From Salinibacterium amurskyense (lineage in GTDB: Bacteria > Actinomycetota > Actinomycetes > Actinomycetales > Microbacteriaceae), in the NCBI RefSeq assembly GCF_002797685.1, contig NZ_PGFH01000001.1, forward strand, positions 124,001 through 188,000: 64,000 bases of DNA, in the 5' to 3' direction. How positions within the stretch are numbered: the first letter of the stretch is position 1; each line of letters begins with the position of its first letter. Below, one piece after another: positions 24,941 through 33,713 of this stretch. Both the position numbers and the translations under genes were made by a program. The notes under the pieces were generated by a model. The model ran no database searches and was not told the DNA's origin. It saw only the letters and a list, made by a program, of their open reading frames with translations.

Positions 24941-26905
24941 ATGGAGCATCAAGAAGTGAACAGCACCACAAACCAACGCTTAGCGCAATTGATCTGGAAC
25001 ATCGCTGATGACGTATTGCGTGACCTTTATGTTCGCGGTAAGTACCGGGACGTCATTCTTCCGATGACTGTGCTCCGCCGCCTCGACAGTGTTCTGGGGA
25101 CGACAAAGCAAGAGGTTCTAAGCCGAAAAGAGAGTTTGGATGCTGCGGGAATCCTGAACCAAGATGCCGCTTTGCGCCAGGCTGCGGGCCAGGATTTCTA
25201 CAACACCAGTCTGTTCTTGATGAAGGATCTACGGTCTGCCAACTCACAGATGCAGTTGCGCCAGAACTTTGAGGCGTATCTCGATGGGTTCTCGCCGAAT
25301 GTGCAGGAGATCCTTGAGAATTTTGAGTTCCGCAACCAGCTTCCGCGTCTTACAAAGGCTGATGCGCTCGGGACGTTAATTGAGAAGTTCCTTGACCCCA
25401 CTCTTGATTTGTCTCCGTCGAGCCTAGACAACCATGGCATGGGCAGCGTTTTCGAGGAACTAGTTCGTCGTTTCAATGAGGAGAATAACGAAGAGGCTGG
25501 AGAGCACTGGACGCCTCGCGATGTGGTGAAGCTCATGACCCGCCTAATGTTCGAGCCGATTGCCGACAGCATCCCCGATGGCACCTATCTCCTGTACGAC
25601 GGTGCTATGGGTACTGGTGGGATGCTGACCGTAGCCGAAGACACGCTCACCGAGCTCACTAAAGATAAGAAGATATCTACGCATCTGTACGGACAAGAGA
25701 TCAACGCCGAGACTTTTGCGATTGCCAAGGCTGACCTTATTCTGAAGGGTGACGGTCGTGCAGCTGACAACATTAAAGGTGGGCCAGAGTTTTCGACGCT
25801 TTCGAACGACGCGTTTTCGAACATGGAGTTCGACTTCATGCTCTCGAATCCACCCTACGGCAAATCGTGGAAGACCGACCAGGAACGTATGGGTGGTGGG
25901 AAGAACATCACCGACCCGCGCTTCGTCGTTAACCATGCGGGCGACTCTGAATTCAGCCTCGTGACGCGATCCAGTGACGGGCAGATGCTGTTTCTGGCGA
26001 ACCTGATCGCCAAGATGAAGAACAGCACCGTAGCAGGCAGCCGCATTGCAGAGATTCACAACGGTTCGTCCCTCTTCACTGGGGATGCCGGGCAGGGCGA
26101 GTCCAACATCCGCCGCTATGTAATCGAGAATGACTTGCTCGAAGCGATCGTCGCCTTGCCGCTGAGTCTGTTCTATAACACGGGGATCGCTACGTATGTG
26201 TGGGTGTTGAGCAACCGCAAGCAGGAGCGTCGCAAGGGCAAGGTCCAGCTCGTCGATGCGACCAAGTGGTTTACGCCGCTGCGGAAGAATCTGGGGAGCA
26301 AGAACTGCGAGCTTTCCGATGACAACATCGAAACGATCATGAAAGCTTTCCATTCTTTCGACGAAGCGGATCCGGAAGTGTCGAAGACCTTCAACAATGC
26401 GGACTTCGGCTACTACAAGGTGGCGATTGAGCGGCCGCTACGTTTGGCCGGCGCGGAAACGGGGCGGGTATACAAAGCTGCCGAAATTAGAGCGCTGAAG
26501 GAGAGCAGCGCACGCGCCGACGACGCACCGGCGATTATTAAGAAGGTGCACAAGCCCGGCACGACAGCCGACCCGTTACACGGGCTCTTTGAGACACTAG
26601 TCGACGGGAGAGTCCGGGTTGTCGAGTACGAACGCGACACCGATCTTAGCGATTCCGAACAGATTCCTCTCACCGAATCTGCGGGCGACTACGGGAGCGG
26701 TATTGAGGCATTTATTCGGCGCGAGGTGCTCCCCCACACCCCGGATGCCTGGGTCGACAAGTCAAAAACCAAGACTGGTTATGAGGTGAGCTTTACCCGT
26801 CACTTCTATAAGCCAACGTCGATGCGCTCCCTCGACGAGATCCGCTCCGACATCCGTGACCTGGAGGCAGAAACTGACAACCTCCTGAGCGAAATTGTCG
26901 GCTGA
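24941..26905 (+). CDS. hsdM: Type I restriction-modification methyltransferase subunit
   Basis: This 654-residue HsdM N6-adenine methyltransferase has an N-terminal helical domain (residues 10-150), then the SAM-binding motif region AMGTGGML and the catalytic motif SNPPYG near residue 302. It modifies host DNA as an M2S complex and joins HsdR in the restriction complex. The block HWTPRDVVKLM is characteristic. The C-terminal 150 residues carry helices for binding HsdS. The stop overlaps the hsdS ATG (TGATG). Codons look less GC-biased than in the housekeeping genes, which fits horizontal transfer. Confidence 0.96.
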   Translation: MEHQEVNSTTNQRLAQLIWNIADDVLRDLYVRGKYRDVILPMTVLRRLDSVLGTTKQEVLSRKESLDAAGILNQDAALRQAAGQDFYNTSLFLMKDLRSANSQMQLRQNFEAYLDGFSPNVQEILENFEFRNQLPRLTKADALGTLIEKFLDPTLDLSPSSLDNHGMGSVFEELVRRFNEENNEEAGEHWTPRDVVKLMTRLMFEPIADSIPDGTYLLYDGAMGTGGMLTVAEDTLTELTKDKKISTHLYGQEINAETFAIAKADLILKGDGRAADNIKGGPEFSTLSNDAFSNMEFDFMLSNPPYGKSWKTDQERMGGGKNITDPRFVVNHAGDSEFSLVTRSSDGQMLFLANLIAKMKNSTVAGSRIAEIHNGSSLFTGDAGQGESNIRRYVIENDLLEAIVALPLSLFYNTGIATYVWVLSNRKQERRKGKVQLVDATKWFTPLRKNLGSKNCELSDDNIETIMKAFHSFDEADPEVSKTFNNADFGYYKVAIERPLRLAGAETGRVYKAAEIRALKESSARADDAPAIIKKVHKPGTTADPLHGLFETLVDGRVRVVEYERDTDLSDSEQIPLTESAGDYGSGIEAFIRREVLPHTPDAWVDKSKTKTGYEVSFTRHFYKPTSMRSLDEIRSDIRDLEAETDNLLSEIVG

Positions 26906-28278
26906 TGTTTAGAGATCTAAGGAGCCACAAGGGCTACAAGCCCTCCGGAATCACGTGGATGCCGACTATTCCTAGTCATTGGCGAACGCAGCGTCTGAAA
27001 ACAGTGGTGTACGAGAAGAACGTTAAAGGCTTTCCTGATGAGCCACTCCTCGCGGCAACGCAAGCGCGAGGAGTGATTCTGAAGACCGAATTCGAGACGC
27101 GAACGGTCGAAGCGCAGAAGTCACTCGAAACTCTAAAGCTTGTGGATGTCAATGACTTCGTTATCAGTCTTCGATCGTTTCAGGGGGGAATTGAACGTTC
27201 GCACGCTCGCGGGATTATCAGCCCGGCCTACACAGTTCTTCAAACGCAAAATGCTGGAAATCGCGAATACTTGGCGTTGCTCTTCAAGTCTCGGCAGTTC
27301 ATTGATGCGTTGACGTTGACGGTCACCGGAATTCGTGAAGGTCAGAACATTGAATATCCGCGGTTGGCTCGCGAACTCGTGGCTCTTCCACCGGCCGCCG
27401 AGCAAGCCGCGATCGTAAAGTACCTCGCACACGCACAAGCGCGCGTCGACAAGGCGATCAACGCCAAGCGCAAGCTCATAGCGCTAATCGAAGAGCGAAA
27501 GCAGGTCATTATCGACCAAGCGGTGACCCGCGGGCTTGCAGCGTCTACACAGTTTAAGGATTCCGAAGTCGCATGGCTCGGCGAGGTCCCCACGCATTGG
27601 AAAATCCGGCGAATCAAATATCTGCTCCGGCCGATAAATAAACGGTCCATAGCTGGTGATGAACAACGGCTTACAGTGTCATCAGCCAAGGGAATCGTCC
27701 CGCGCGCCGATGCGTCAGTCACGATGTTCGAGGCCGCGACGTATGTAGGACACAAGTTGTGCTGGCCCGACGACTTGGTAATCAACAGCCTTTGGGCTTG
27801 GGGCCGCGGGTTGGGGGTGTCTCGGCATCACGGTCTCGTGAGCGCTGCCTACGGGGTCTATCGTTCTCGAGTCGGAACCGGATTGGTTCCGGCCTACTTG
27901 CATGAGGTGGTGCGGTCGAGACCATTCCATAAGGAATTATTTGTTCAATCGCGTGGAGTTTGGAAATCTCGCCTTCAGCTAACAGACGAGCGATTTCTAG
28001 CGCTGTACATGCCGTTGCCCCCGCTCTCTGAGCAGATTCAGATTGTAGAATATCTGCGCGGAAAGTCGACCGAGTCTGATAACGCTGTCGCTAAAATCGC
28101 ACGAGAGATCGAACTCCTGCGCGAATTCCGCACCCGGCTCACTTCTGATGTTGTGACAGGACAGGTCGATGTTCGCGAGATCGCAGCGACTCTGTTCGAA
28201 CTGAACGACGACGTCCCGCTTGGTACAGGCGACGAACTGATCGATCCGGAGCCCGAGCTCGAAGAGCCCGGCGATTGA
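26905..28278 (+). CDS. hsdS: Type I restriction-modification specificity subunit
   Basis: This 457-residue HsdS has the usual two target-recognition domains. Each begins with a WMPTIPSHW / WLGEVPTHW type motif (about residues 18 and 220) and ends in a helical spacer with LPPAAEQAAIVKYL or LPPLSEQIQIVEYL. The two halves dictate a bipartite DNA target that cannot be predicted here. The C-terminal tail is acidic. It is translationally coupled to hsdM and followed 16 bp later by hsdR. Confidence 0.95.
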   Translation: MFRDLRSHKGYKPSGITWMPTIPSHWRTQRLKTVVYEKNVKGFPDEPLLAATQARGVILKTEFETRTVEAQKSLETLKLVDVNDFVISLRSFQGGIERSHARGIISPAYTVLQTQNAGNREYLALLFKSRQFIDALTLTVTGIREGQNIEYPRLARELVALPPAAEQAAIVKYLAHAQARVDKAINAKRKLIALIEERKQVIIDQAVTRGLAASTQFKDSEVAWLGEVPTHWKIRRIKYLLRPINKRSIAGDEQRLTVSSAKGIVPRADASVTMFEAATYVGHKLCWPDDLVINSLWAWGRGLGVSRHHGLVSAAYGVYRSRVGTGLVPAYLHEVVRSRPFHKELFVQSRGVWKSRLQLTDERFLALYMPLPPLSEQIQIVEYLRGKSTESDNAVAKIAREIELLREFRTRLTSDVVTGQVDVREIAATLFELNDDVPLGTGDELIDPEPELEEPGD

Positions 28279-28294
28279 AACAAAGGAGCGACCG

Positions 28295-31246
28295 ATGCCA
28301 CCAGCAAACCTGAATGAGGCAAGTCTCGAGGAGCTAATCGTCGACCAGATGGTCGAGAACGATGGTAGCTCCGGGTGGATCGAAGGCGATCCCAAAAGCT
28401 TCAACGCTGCTTACTGCTTAGACCTCCCTACATTTCGTGAATTCGTCAGAGAGACCCAGCCGGCCCTGATCGACACCCTCGACCTCGACGGGGACTCGCC
28501 CACCACCCACAAGTTCCTGGCACGGCTGCAAGGCGAAATAACCAAACACGGAATCATTGCCTGCGTGCGAGACGGAATCACACACGGCCAGCACCACATT
28601 GACCTTTACTACCCGACACCTGTAGCGCAGAATGCCAAAGCTGCCGAACAGTTCGCAACCAATCGGCTCACAATTACCCGCCAAGTCCACTACAGCACCA
28701 GCGATACGGGCAAGTCGCTCGACCTCGTCGCGTTCGTCAATGGATTGCCCATTGCAACCTTCGAGCTAAAGAACCAGATCACCACACAAACCGTCGAAGA
28801 CGCAGTCAAGCAGTACAAGACTGATCGCGATCCACGCGAACCTATCTTCGCGTTCGGACGATGCATGGTGCACTTCGCTGTCGACGACCACCATGTGCGG
28901 TTCTGCACACAACTAGCCGGAACCTCGTCGTGGTTTCTTCCCTTCGACCAAGGCAACAACGGCGGTGCCGGAAACCCGGTTAACCCACACGGAGTCATGA
29001 CCGACTACCTCTGGCAACAGGTACTTGAACCTCGCAGTCTCGCCAACATCATCGAAAACTACGCGAGCATCGTTCGCACCAAAGACTCCAAAACGGGCAA
29101 GAAGACCGCATCAATGATCTTCCCCCGCTACCACCAACTCGACGTAGTGAGAAAGTTGCTGGCGGATGTCAGCGAGCGAGGCTCTGGAACCCGCTACCTG
29201 ATCCAACACTCGGCCGGCTCCGGAAAGTCAAACTCCATTGCTTGGCTTGCACACCAACTGACCGGGGCAGAACACAGTGGGGCACGGGCTTTCGACTCGG
29301 TCATTGTGGTCACTGATCGGGTCATCCTCGACAGCCAGATTCGCGACACCATCAAAGGCTTCACCCAAGTGGGCTCAACCGTGCAGCACGCCAACACTTC
29401 CAAAGATCTGCGCGAAGCGATCGAAGCCGGCAAAAAAATCATCATCACTACGGTTCAGAAATTTCCCTACATCGTGCAAGACCTTGGCGGAGCGCAGCGA
29501 TACAAAAACTTCGCGATCATCATCGACGAAGCGCACTCCAGTCAGGGCGGCAAAATCTCCGCCGCACTTGCGCAAGCCCTATCTAAGGACGGGCTCGATG
29601 AAGGCGTAGAAGATACAGAAGACGCGCTCAATCGCCTTATGGAATCAAAGAAGATGCTCCCCAACGCATCCTATTTCGCCTTCACAGCCACACCGAAGAA
29701 CAAAACTCTCGAAACATTCGGCCAGGCGTACACCGCTGACGGCGTCGTCAAACATCGGCCGTTCCATAGCTACACAATGAAGCAGGCAATCGAAGAAAAG
29801 TTCATACTCGATGTTCTTGCCAACTACATCCCCATCGACACGTATTACAAACTCATCAAGACGATCGAAGACGATCCCGAGTTTGATGCCAAACGTGCCT
29901 CAAAAAAGCTACGCGCCTACGTAGAAGGTCAGAAGTTTGCCATCCGCCAAAAAGCGGAGATCATGGTCGACCACTTTCAGGCGCAGGTGTACCAGCCTCG
30001 CAAGATTGGCGGTCAAGCCCGAGCTATGGTGGTGACGAGCTCGATCCAGCGCGCTATCGACTACTTCGAAGCAATCAGCAGCTACCTCACCGAAACGAAG
30101 CGCCCATACAAAGCGATCGTCGCCTTCTCCGACTTCACCAATAGTTCCGGCAACAAGGTTACAGAAGCGCAGTACAACGGCTTTCCGAGTGCTTCCATCC
30201 CTGCAAAAATTCAGGAAGAGCCCTACCGGATTCTGATCTGTGCGGACAAATTCCAAACCGGATACGACGAACCACTGCTTCACACCATGTACGTCGACAA
30301 AACTCTATCCAGCGTAAAAGCTGTCCAGACACTCTCCCGACTCAACCGGGCGCACCCCAAAAAGAATGACTGTGCTGTTCTCGACTTTGCCAACGATGTT
30401 GACACAATTCAGCTGTCATTTCAGGACTACTACCAAACCACGGTGCTCTCAGGCGAGACAGATCCGAACAAACTCAATGACCTTGCGGCCGAGATCATGA
30501 AGGCTGGTTTGTTCTCGCAAGAACACGTCGACACATTCGTCGAACGCTACTTGGCTGATGCGCCAATCAACGTGCTGCACCCCCTGCTCGACGCACCAGT
30601 CGCTGAGTACACCGAGGGCATGGACGAAGACGAGCAGGTTAGTTTCAAAGGCTCCGCGAAAGCGTTTGTGCGAACATACGGCTTCCTTTCAGCGATACTT
30701 CCCTATTCGAGCGTGTGGTGGGAGAAACTGTCGATCTACCTCGGCTTCTTGGTCCCGAAGCTTCCCTCGCCCCAGGGCGAGGATCTCTCTGCGGGCATTC
30801 TTGAGAGCATCGACCTCGATTCCTTCCGGGTGGAGAAGCGAACCGCGATGAAGATCGCACTCGCAGACGGCGAAGCTGAAATCGATCCAATTCCTGACGC
30901 CGGCGCCGGTGGTCATACCGATCCGGGTATGGAAAAGTTGAGCGAAATCGTTGCCTCTTTCAACGCCCTGTTCGGGAATGTGCCTTGGGAAGACGAGGAA
31001 CGCATCCGACGTCGGGTAACAGAGGAAGTACCCGCCAAAGTCGCCGAAGACCCGATATATAAAACAGCGATCGCGAACAATGACCAGGCCAACGCGAAAG
31101 TTGCGATGGTCGATGCGCTCGGGAAAGTAATGCTTGACCTGGTCAAGGATGAGACGCAGCTCTTCAAGGAATACTCCGACAACGTGGACTTCAAGAAGTG
31201 GTTTGAAGACGCTGTGTTCCGGGCAACCTACAAGAAGAGTGCGTAG
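28295..31246 (+). CDS. hsdR: Type I restriction endonuclease subunit
   Basis: This 983-residue HsdR has an N-terminal PD-(D/E)XK nuclease (Asp in SLDLVAFVNG, ELK in ATFELKNQ, about residues 140-165), then SF2 translocase motifs: Walker A SAGSGKSNS near 307, IIIDEAHSS near 409, FTATP, and motif VI TLSRLNRAHP. A helical C-terminal domain binds the methylase core. All key residues are intact. A ribosome site AAAGGAG precedes the ATG. The complete HsdMSR set should be functional. Confidence 0.96.
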   Translation: MPPANLNEASLEELIVDQMVENDGSSGWIEGDPKSFNAAYCLDLPTFREFVRETQPALIDTLDLDGDSPTTHKFLARLQGEITKHGIIACVRDGITHGQHHIDLYYPTPVAQNAKAAEQFATNRLTITRQVHYSTSDTGKSLDLVAFVNGLPIATFELKNQITTQTVEDAVKQYKTDRDPREPIFAFGRCMVHFAVDDHHVRFCTQLAGTSSWFLPFDQGNNGGAGNPVNPHGVMTDYLWQQVLEPRSLANIIENYASIVRTKDSKTGKKTASMIFPRYHQLDVVRKLLADVSERGSGTRYLIQHSAGSGKSNSIAWLAHQLTGAEHSGARAFDSVIVVTDRVILDSQIRDTIKGFTQVGSTVQHANTSKDLREAIEAGKKIIITTVQKFPYIVQDLGGAQRYKNFAIIIDEAHSSQGGKISAALAQALSKDGLDEGVEDTEDALNRLMESKKMLPNASYFAFTATPKNKTLETFGQAYTADGVVKHRPFHSYTMKQAIEEKFILDVLANYIPIDTYYKLIKTIEDDPEFDAKRASKKLRAYVEGQKFAIRQKAEIMVDHFQAQVYQPRKIGGQARAMVVTSSIQRAIDYFEAISSYLTETKRPYKAIVAFSDFTNSSGNKVTEAQYNGFPSASIPAKIQEEPYRILICADKFQTGYDEPLLHTMYVDKTLSSVKAVQTLSRLNRAHPKKNDCAVLDFANDVDTIQLSFQDYYQTTVLSGETDPNKLNDLAAEIMKAGLFSQEHVDTFVERYLADAPINVLHPLLDAPVAEYTEGMDEDEQVSFKGSAKAFVRTYGFLSAILPYSSVWWEKLSIYLGFLVPKLPSPQGEDLSAGILESIDLDSFRVEKRTAMKIALADGEAEIDPIPDAGAGGHTDPGMEKLSEIVASFNALFGNVPWEDEERIRRRVTEEVPAKVAEDPIYKTAIANNDQANAKVAMVDALGKVMLDLVKDETQLFKEYSDNVDFKKWFEDAVFRATYKKSA

Positions 31247-31312
31247 AGACTATAGATTCGGTTCAACGCCGTTGTCTTTCAATCACTTCGAAGCAGAAAC
31301 GGAGAACACTCA

Positions 31313-31444
31313 TTGGACGAGAAAGCTGAAGTCAAAAGAGCTGGTTGCGGAACTCTCGTTCTCATCCTTTTCACCTGCGCCCTGTTGCTAACAATCGTTC
31401 TGAGCGGTTTTCTCGCATTGGCAGGAGCGTTCGAGCCAAAATGA
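31313..31444 (+). CDS. 43-residue single-span membrane microprotein
   Basis: A short frame begins at a TTG with GGAGA seven bases upstream. It encodes a charged head (about 10 residues), a hydrophobic span of about 27 residues with two Cys, and the short tail AFEPK. The stop codon overlaps the ATG of the next gene as ATGA. The coupling, the ribosome site and the clear membrane helix argue that it is real, though it is too short for most gene finders. The function is unknown; it may be a membrane toxin or anchor within the defence operon. Confidence 0.55.
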   Translation: MDEKAEVKRAGCGTLVLILFTCALLLTIVLSGFLALAGAFEPK

Positions 31445-32010
31445 TAATCGAAGATCTTCCCGAGTACACGGGATTCGAGCCAGCGGTGCTCGACTCAACT
31501 GCTGAGTCGATCGTCTCCGACCTTCTTAGAGCAGTCGAAGCCGTGCGTGATGAGGCTAATAGCCTGCTAAAGATTAGGGCATCCGAACAGGCAATTGCCC
31601 ACCGAGTTGCCTTTCAACTAGAGGTTTTACTTCGACACGGGGCGAAGCCGTGGGATGTGGATTGCGAATATAACCGCGTTGGAAATGAAAATGATTCTGA
31701 TGACCGTCAACAGTATTTGACCAAACGGCTCACCTCAAACGGGAATACTTTTGACGTTAACCCTGACCTAGTGGTGCATAGGCGCGGAACTAGCGACAAC
31801 GAACTCGTCGTCGAGATGAAAGTAGACGGTCGCAGCCACAGCACACGGAAAACAGCGGGCTTCGACCTGAAAAAATTGAAACTATTTCACGATGACCCAA
31901 GATTCAGATACCGCGAGGCTGTGTTCATCTTGTTTTACGTTGGAGAGGCCCCCCGTTGGGACATCCACCGATACGCTCCGCCCGGTGAAAACTCGAGCAC
32001 CAACGTCTGA
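31441..32010 (+). CDS. PD-(D/E)XK nuclease-like protein behind hsdR
   Basis: This 189-residue protein has a helical N-terminal half. The second half carries NPDLVVHRRG (Asp) and, about 20 residues later, LVVEMKVDG (Glu-x-Lys), the pattern of a PD-(D/E)XK nuclease core. Lys and Arg-rich helices follow. It is a plausible extra nuclease or effector of the island. The ATG at 31441 is coupled to the microprotein by ATGA; an earlier start in this frame (31345) would overlap the microprotein almost entirely. The exact family is not recognised. Confidence 0.7.
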   Translation: MIIEDLPEYTGFEPAVLDSTAESIVSDLLRAVEAVRDEANSLLKIRASEQAIAHRVAFQLEVLLRHGAKPWDVDCEYNRVGNENDSDDRQQYLTKRLTSNGNTFDVNPDLVVHRRGTSDNELVVEMKVDGRSHSTRKTAGFDLKKLKLFHDDPRFRYREAVFILFYVGEAPRWDIHRYAPPGENSSTNV

Positions 32011-32084
32011 GCAGCCTTGGAGCGGGCAAGCCGTGATTGCCGACGAGCTGCTTCCCAAGCGCAGCCCTCCATCTCCCACCGCAC

Positions 32085-32717
32085 CTAGAACTCGAACAAC
32101 CGCGCAGGCTTCCCCACCGTGCCCGCCGCAACTTCGCCAGTGGTCCGCAGCTGCGGCTCCATCGCGCGACGGAAGCTGTCGCGCATCAGCGGCTCGCCAG
32201 CGACAGCCTCGTGCAGGTCCTGGAGCTGGCGGAGGGTGAAGGCGCCGTCCAAGAGGTGGAGCGGATCGGGCGCCGACGCATAGCTCGAGCGCAGCGTCGC
32301 CACCGCGCGGTCGAGGATCTCGTTGTGCCCGTAAGGCAGGGCGCCGACATCCGTCACCGGCACCACTCGCGCTAGGTCGGCGTCGATGCTGAGGCGCGAC
32401 CATGGCACGGCGTCCAGGTGGGCGACCGAGAGAACCCAGCCGCGATTGTCGCGGGCGGGGTCGTCGAAGACGTGGAGTTGGCGGGGTGACAACCCGGATA
32501 CGCCGGCCTTGGTCTGCAGCGAACGGAGTACGGCATCCGCGAGCCTCTCTCCCTCGTGGAGGAAGGTGCCGGGGAGGCGCCATTCGTCGCCGGTGCGCAC
32601 GAGCAGCACGCTGAGAGCCGCGCCCGGCGGGACGGTCAGTACAGCGGTGTCGACGGCGACGGACGGCCGAGGGTAGTCGGTGAGTGCTCGGTTGTGCGAG
32701 TCGCGGTAGGTCTCCAT
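32085..32717 (-). CDS. NrtR-like Nudix-related transcriptional regulator
   Basis: This 210-residue protein has an N-terminal Nudix fold (about residues 15-140) and a C-terminal winged helix (FTLRQLQDLHEAVAGEPLMRDSFRRAME). The Nudix box is degenerate: the usual EExG is QTKAG, so hydrolysis is probably lost, as in NrtR repressors that sense ADP-ribose or related NAD metabolites. It is divergent from the ADP-ribose operon, and one of two 24-bp operators overlaps its own -10 box (GATAAT), so it likely represses itself and that operon. The start at 32717 is probably leaderless. Confidence 0.88.
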   Translation of the reverse strand: METYRDSHNRALTDYPRPSVAVDTAVLTVPPGAALSVLLVRTGDEWRLPGTFLHEGERLADAVLRSLQTKAGVSGLSPRQLHVFDDPARDNRGWVLSVAHLDAVPWSRLSIDADLARVVPVTDVGALPYGHNEILDRAVATLRSSYASAPDPLHLLDGAFTLRQLQDLHEAVAGEPLMRDSFRRAMEPQLRTTGEVAAGTVGKPARLFEF

Positions 32718-32722
32718 GACGC

Positions 32723-32746
32723 AATTATCGCAGATCCGCGCTAAAT
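32723..32746. promoter_or_regulatory. Operator copy 2 (proximal to the Nudix regulator)
   Basis: The pattern AATTnGCGCA-N4-TGCGCnAATT is matched with three changes. The site covers the GATAAT -10 box of the Nudix gene (32729-32724) and begins six bases from its ATG. It starts 46 bp before copy 1. Confidence 0.6.
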
Positions 32747-32768
32747 GTCAGTGGGGTGTCATACTCTG

Positions 32769-32792
32769 AATTTGCGCAACAATGCGCTAATT
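32769..32792. promoter_or_regulatory. Operator copy 1 (proximal to ARPP-1 gene)
   Basis: This is a perfect inverted repeat, AATTnGCGCA-N4-TGCGCnAATT. It starts two bases after a TACTCT -10-like box (32762-32767) and ends just before the ribosome site GGAGG, so a bound repressor would cover the transcription start. Confidence 0.7.
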
Positions 32793-32804
32793 ATCGGAGG
32801 CGCC

Positions 32805-33713
32805 ATGAACGGACACACGAACAGACACCCCAACAGACAAATCCCCCAACTCCACGTGGGGCACGGCAGCCACCACGGCAGCCTCAGCATCTTCCCCGTC
32901 TGGGTCGACTCGCCCAGAGTCACCGGCCTCGACTGGAAGGCCACCAGCATCCGCACCGCCGAACGCGAAGGCTCCCCCGTCGTCGGCGAACTCGTACTGC
33001 ACAACAGCACCGCTCGCCCGGTCGTCGCCCTCGAAGGCGATCTCCTCAAAGGCGGTTGGCAGGATCGGATGCTCGCCGCCAGCCTCCTCCTTGAACCGTT
33101 CGAGGCGCGGGTCGTCGCAGCGCTCTGCGTCGAGCACGGGCGGTGGGGCGGACGCACGACGGAGACGCAGAGCACCCATGAAACCAGCGGTCGGCGCAGC
33201 GCACTCAGCGTGCGGCACGGCAACGTGCGCGGCGTCGATCAACAGGGCGAAGTGTGGCGACGCATCGGCCGCTACGAGAACACCCTCGGCGCTACCGCGA
33301 GTTCGTCAATGCTCGACCACCTCGACCGCTCCGCCCCCATCGACGCTCACCTGCTCGATGGACAGCGCGGCGTAATCATCGGCATCGGTGGTCGCGTGGT
33401 CGGTGCCGAACTCTTCGGCAGCCCCACCGGACTGCGAACACGGTGGCAGGGCATCCTCGACGCTGCCGCCCTCGACGCCCGGCTCGCTCCCCACCGTCGC
33501 ACCACCGCCCACGATGCTCGTGTTTTCGCTCGCCACCTGCAGGCCGTGACCCTCGAAGACGGAGCAGACGCGGGGCTGGCCCGAGCGGTACGTTCACCAG
33601 AGGGCCGACTGCGGGCATCCGGAATCGTGCAAGCAAACGCAAGTGCAGCAACACCGAGCATCATCCACCTGACTGCGTTTGACGACGCGCACCCCCTATT
33701 GGAGAACGCATGA
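32805..33713 (+). CDS. ARPP-1-like protein of the ADP-ribose operon
   Basis: This 302-residue protein contains the block VVALEGDLLKGGWQDRML and, shortly after, LCVEHGRWGG. It matches what I recall of the ARPP-1 domain, named for genes associated with ADP-ribosylglycohydrolase and rhodanese-type phosphatases. Its biochemical role is unknown to me. It is soluble, with no signal peptide. The ATG at 32805 follows GGAGG; an in-frame ATG at 32745 lies before the operator and is rejected. Its end overlaps the next start (ATGA), so the three genes form a coupled operon. Confidence 0.75.
   Translation: MNGHTNRHPNRQIPQLHVGHGSHHGSLSIFPVWVDSPRVTGLDWKATSIRTAEREGSPVVGELVLHNSTARPVVALEGDLLKGGWQDRMLAASLLLEPFEARVVAALCVEHGRWGGRTTETQSTHETSGRRSALSVRHGNVRGVDQQGEVWRRIGRYENTLGATASSSMLDHLDRSAPIDAHLLDGQRGVIIGIGGRVVGAELFGSPTGLRTRWQGILDAAALDARLAPHRRTTAHDARVFARHLQAVTLEDGADAGLARAVRSPEGRLRASGIVQANASAATPSIIHLTAFDDAHPLLENA

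Noticed and set aside
31882-32724. A 280-codon minus-strand frame overlapping the Nudix regulator
   Set aside because: It is Arg/Pro-rich shadow sequence in another frame of the regulator gene.
32745-32804. Upstream ATG start for the ARPP-1-like gene
   Set aside because: It would place the perfect operator inside the coding sequence and lacks a ribosome site, whereas GGAGG precedes the ATG at 32805.
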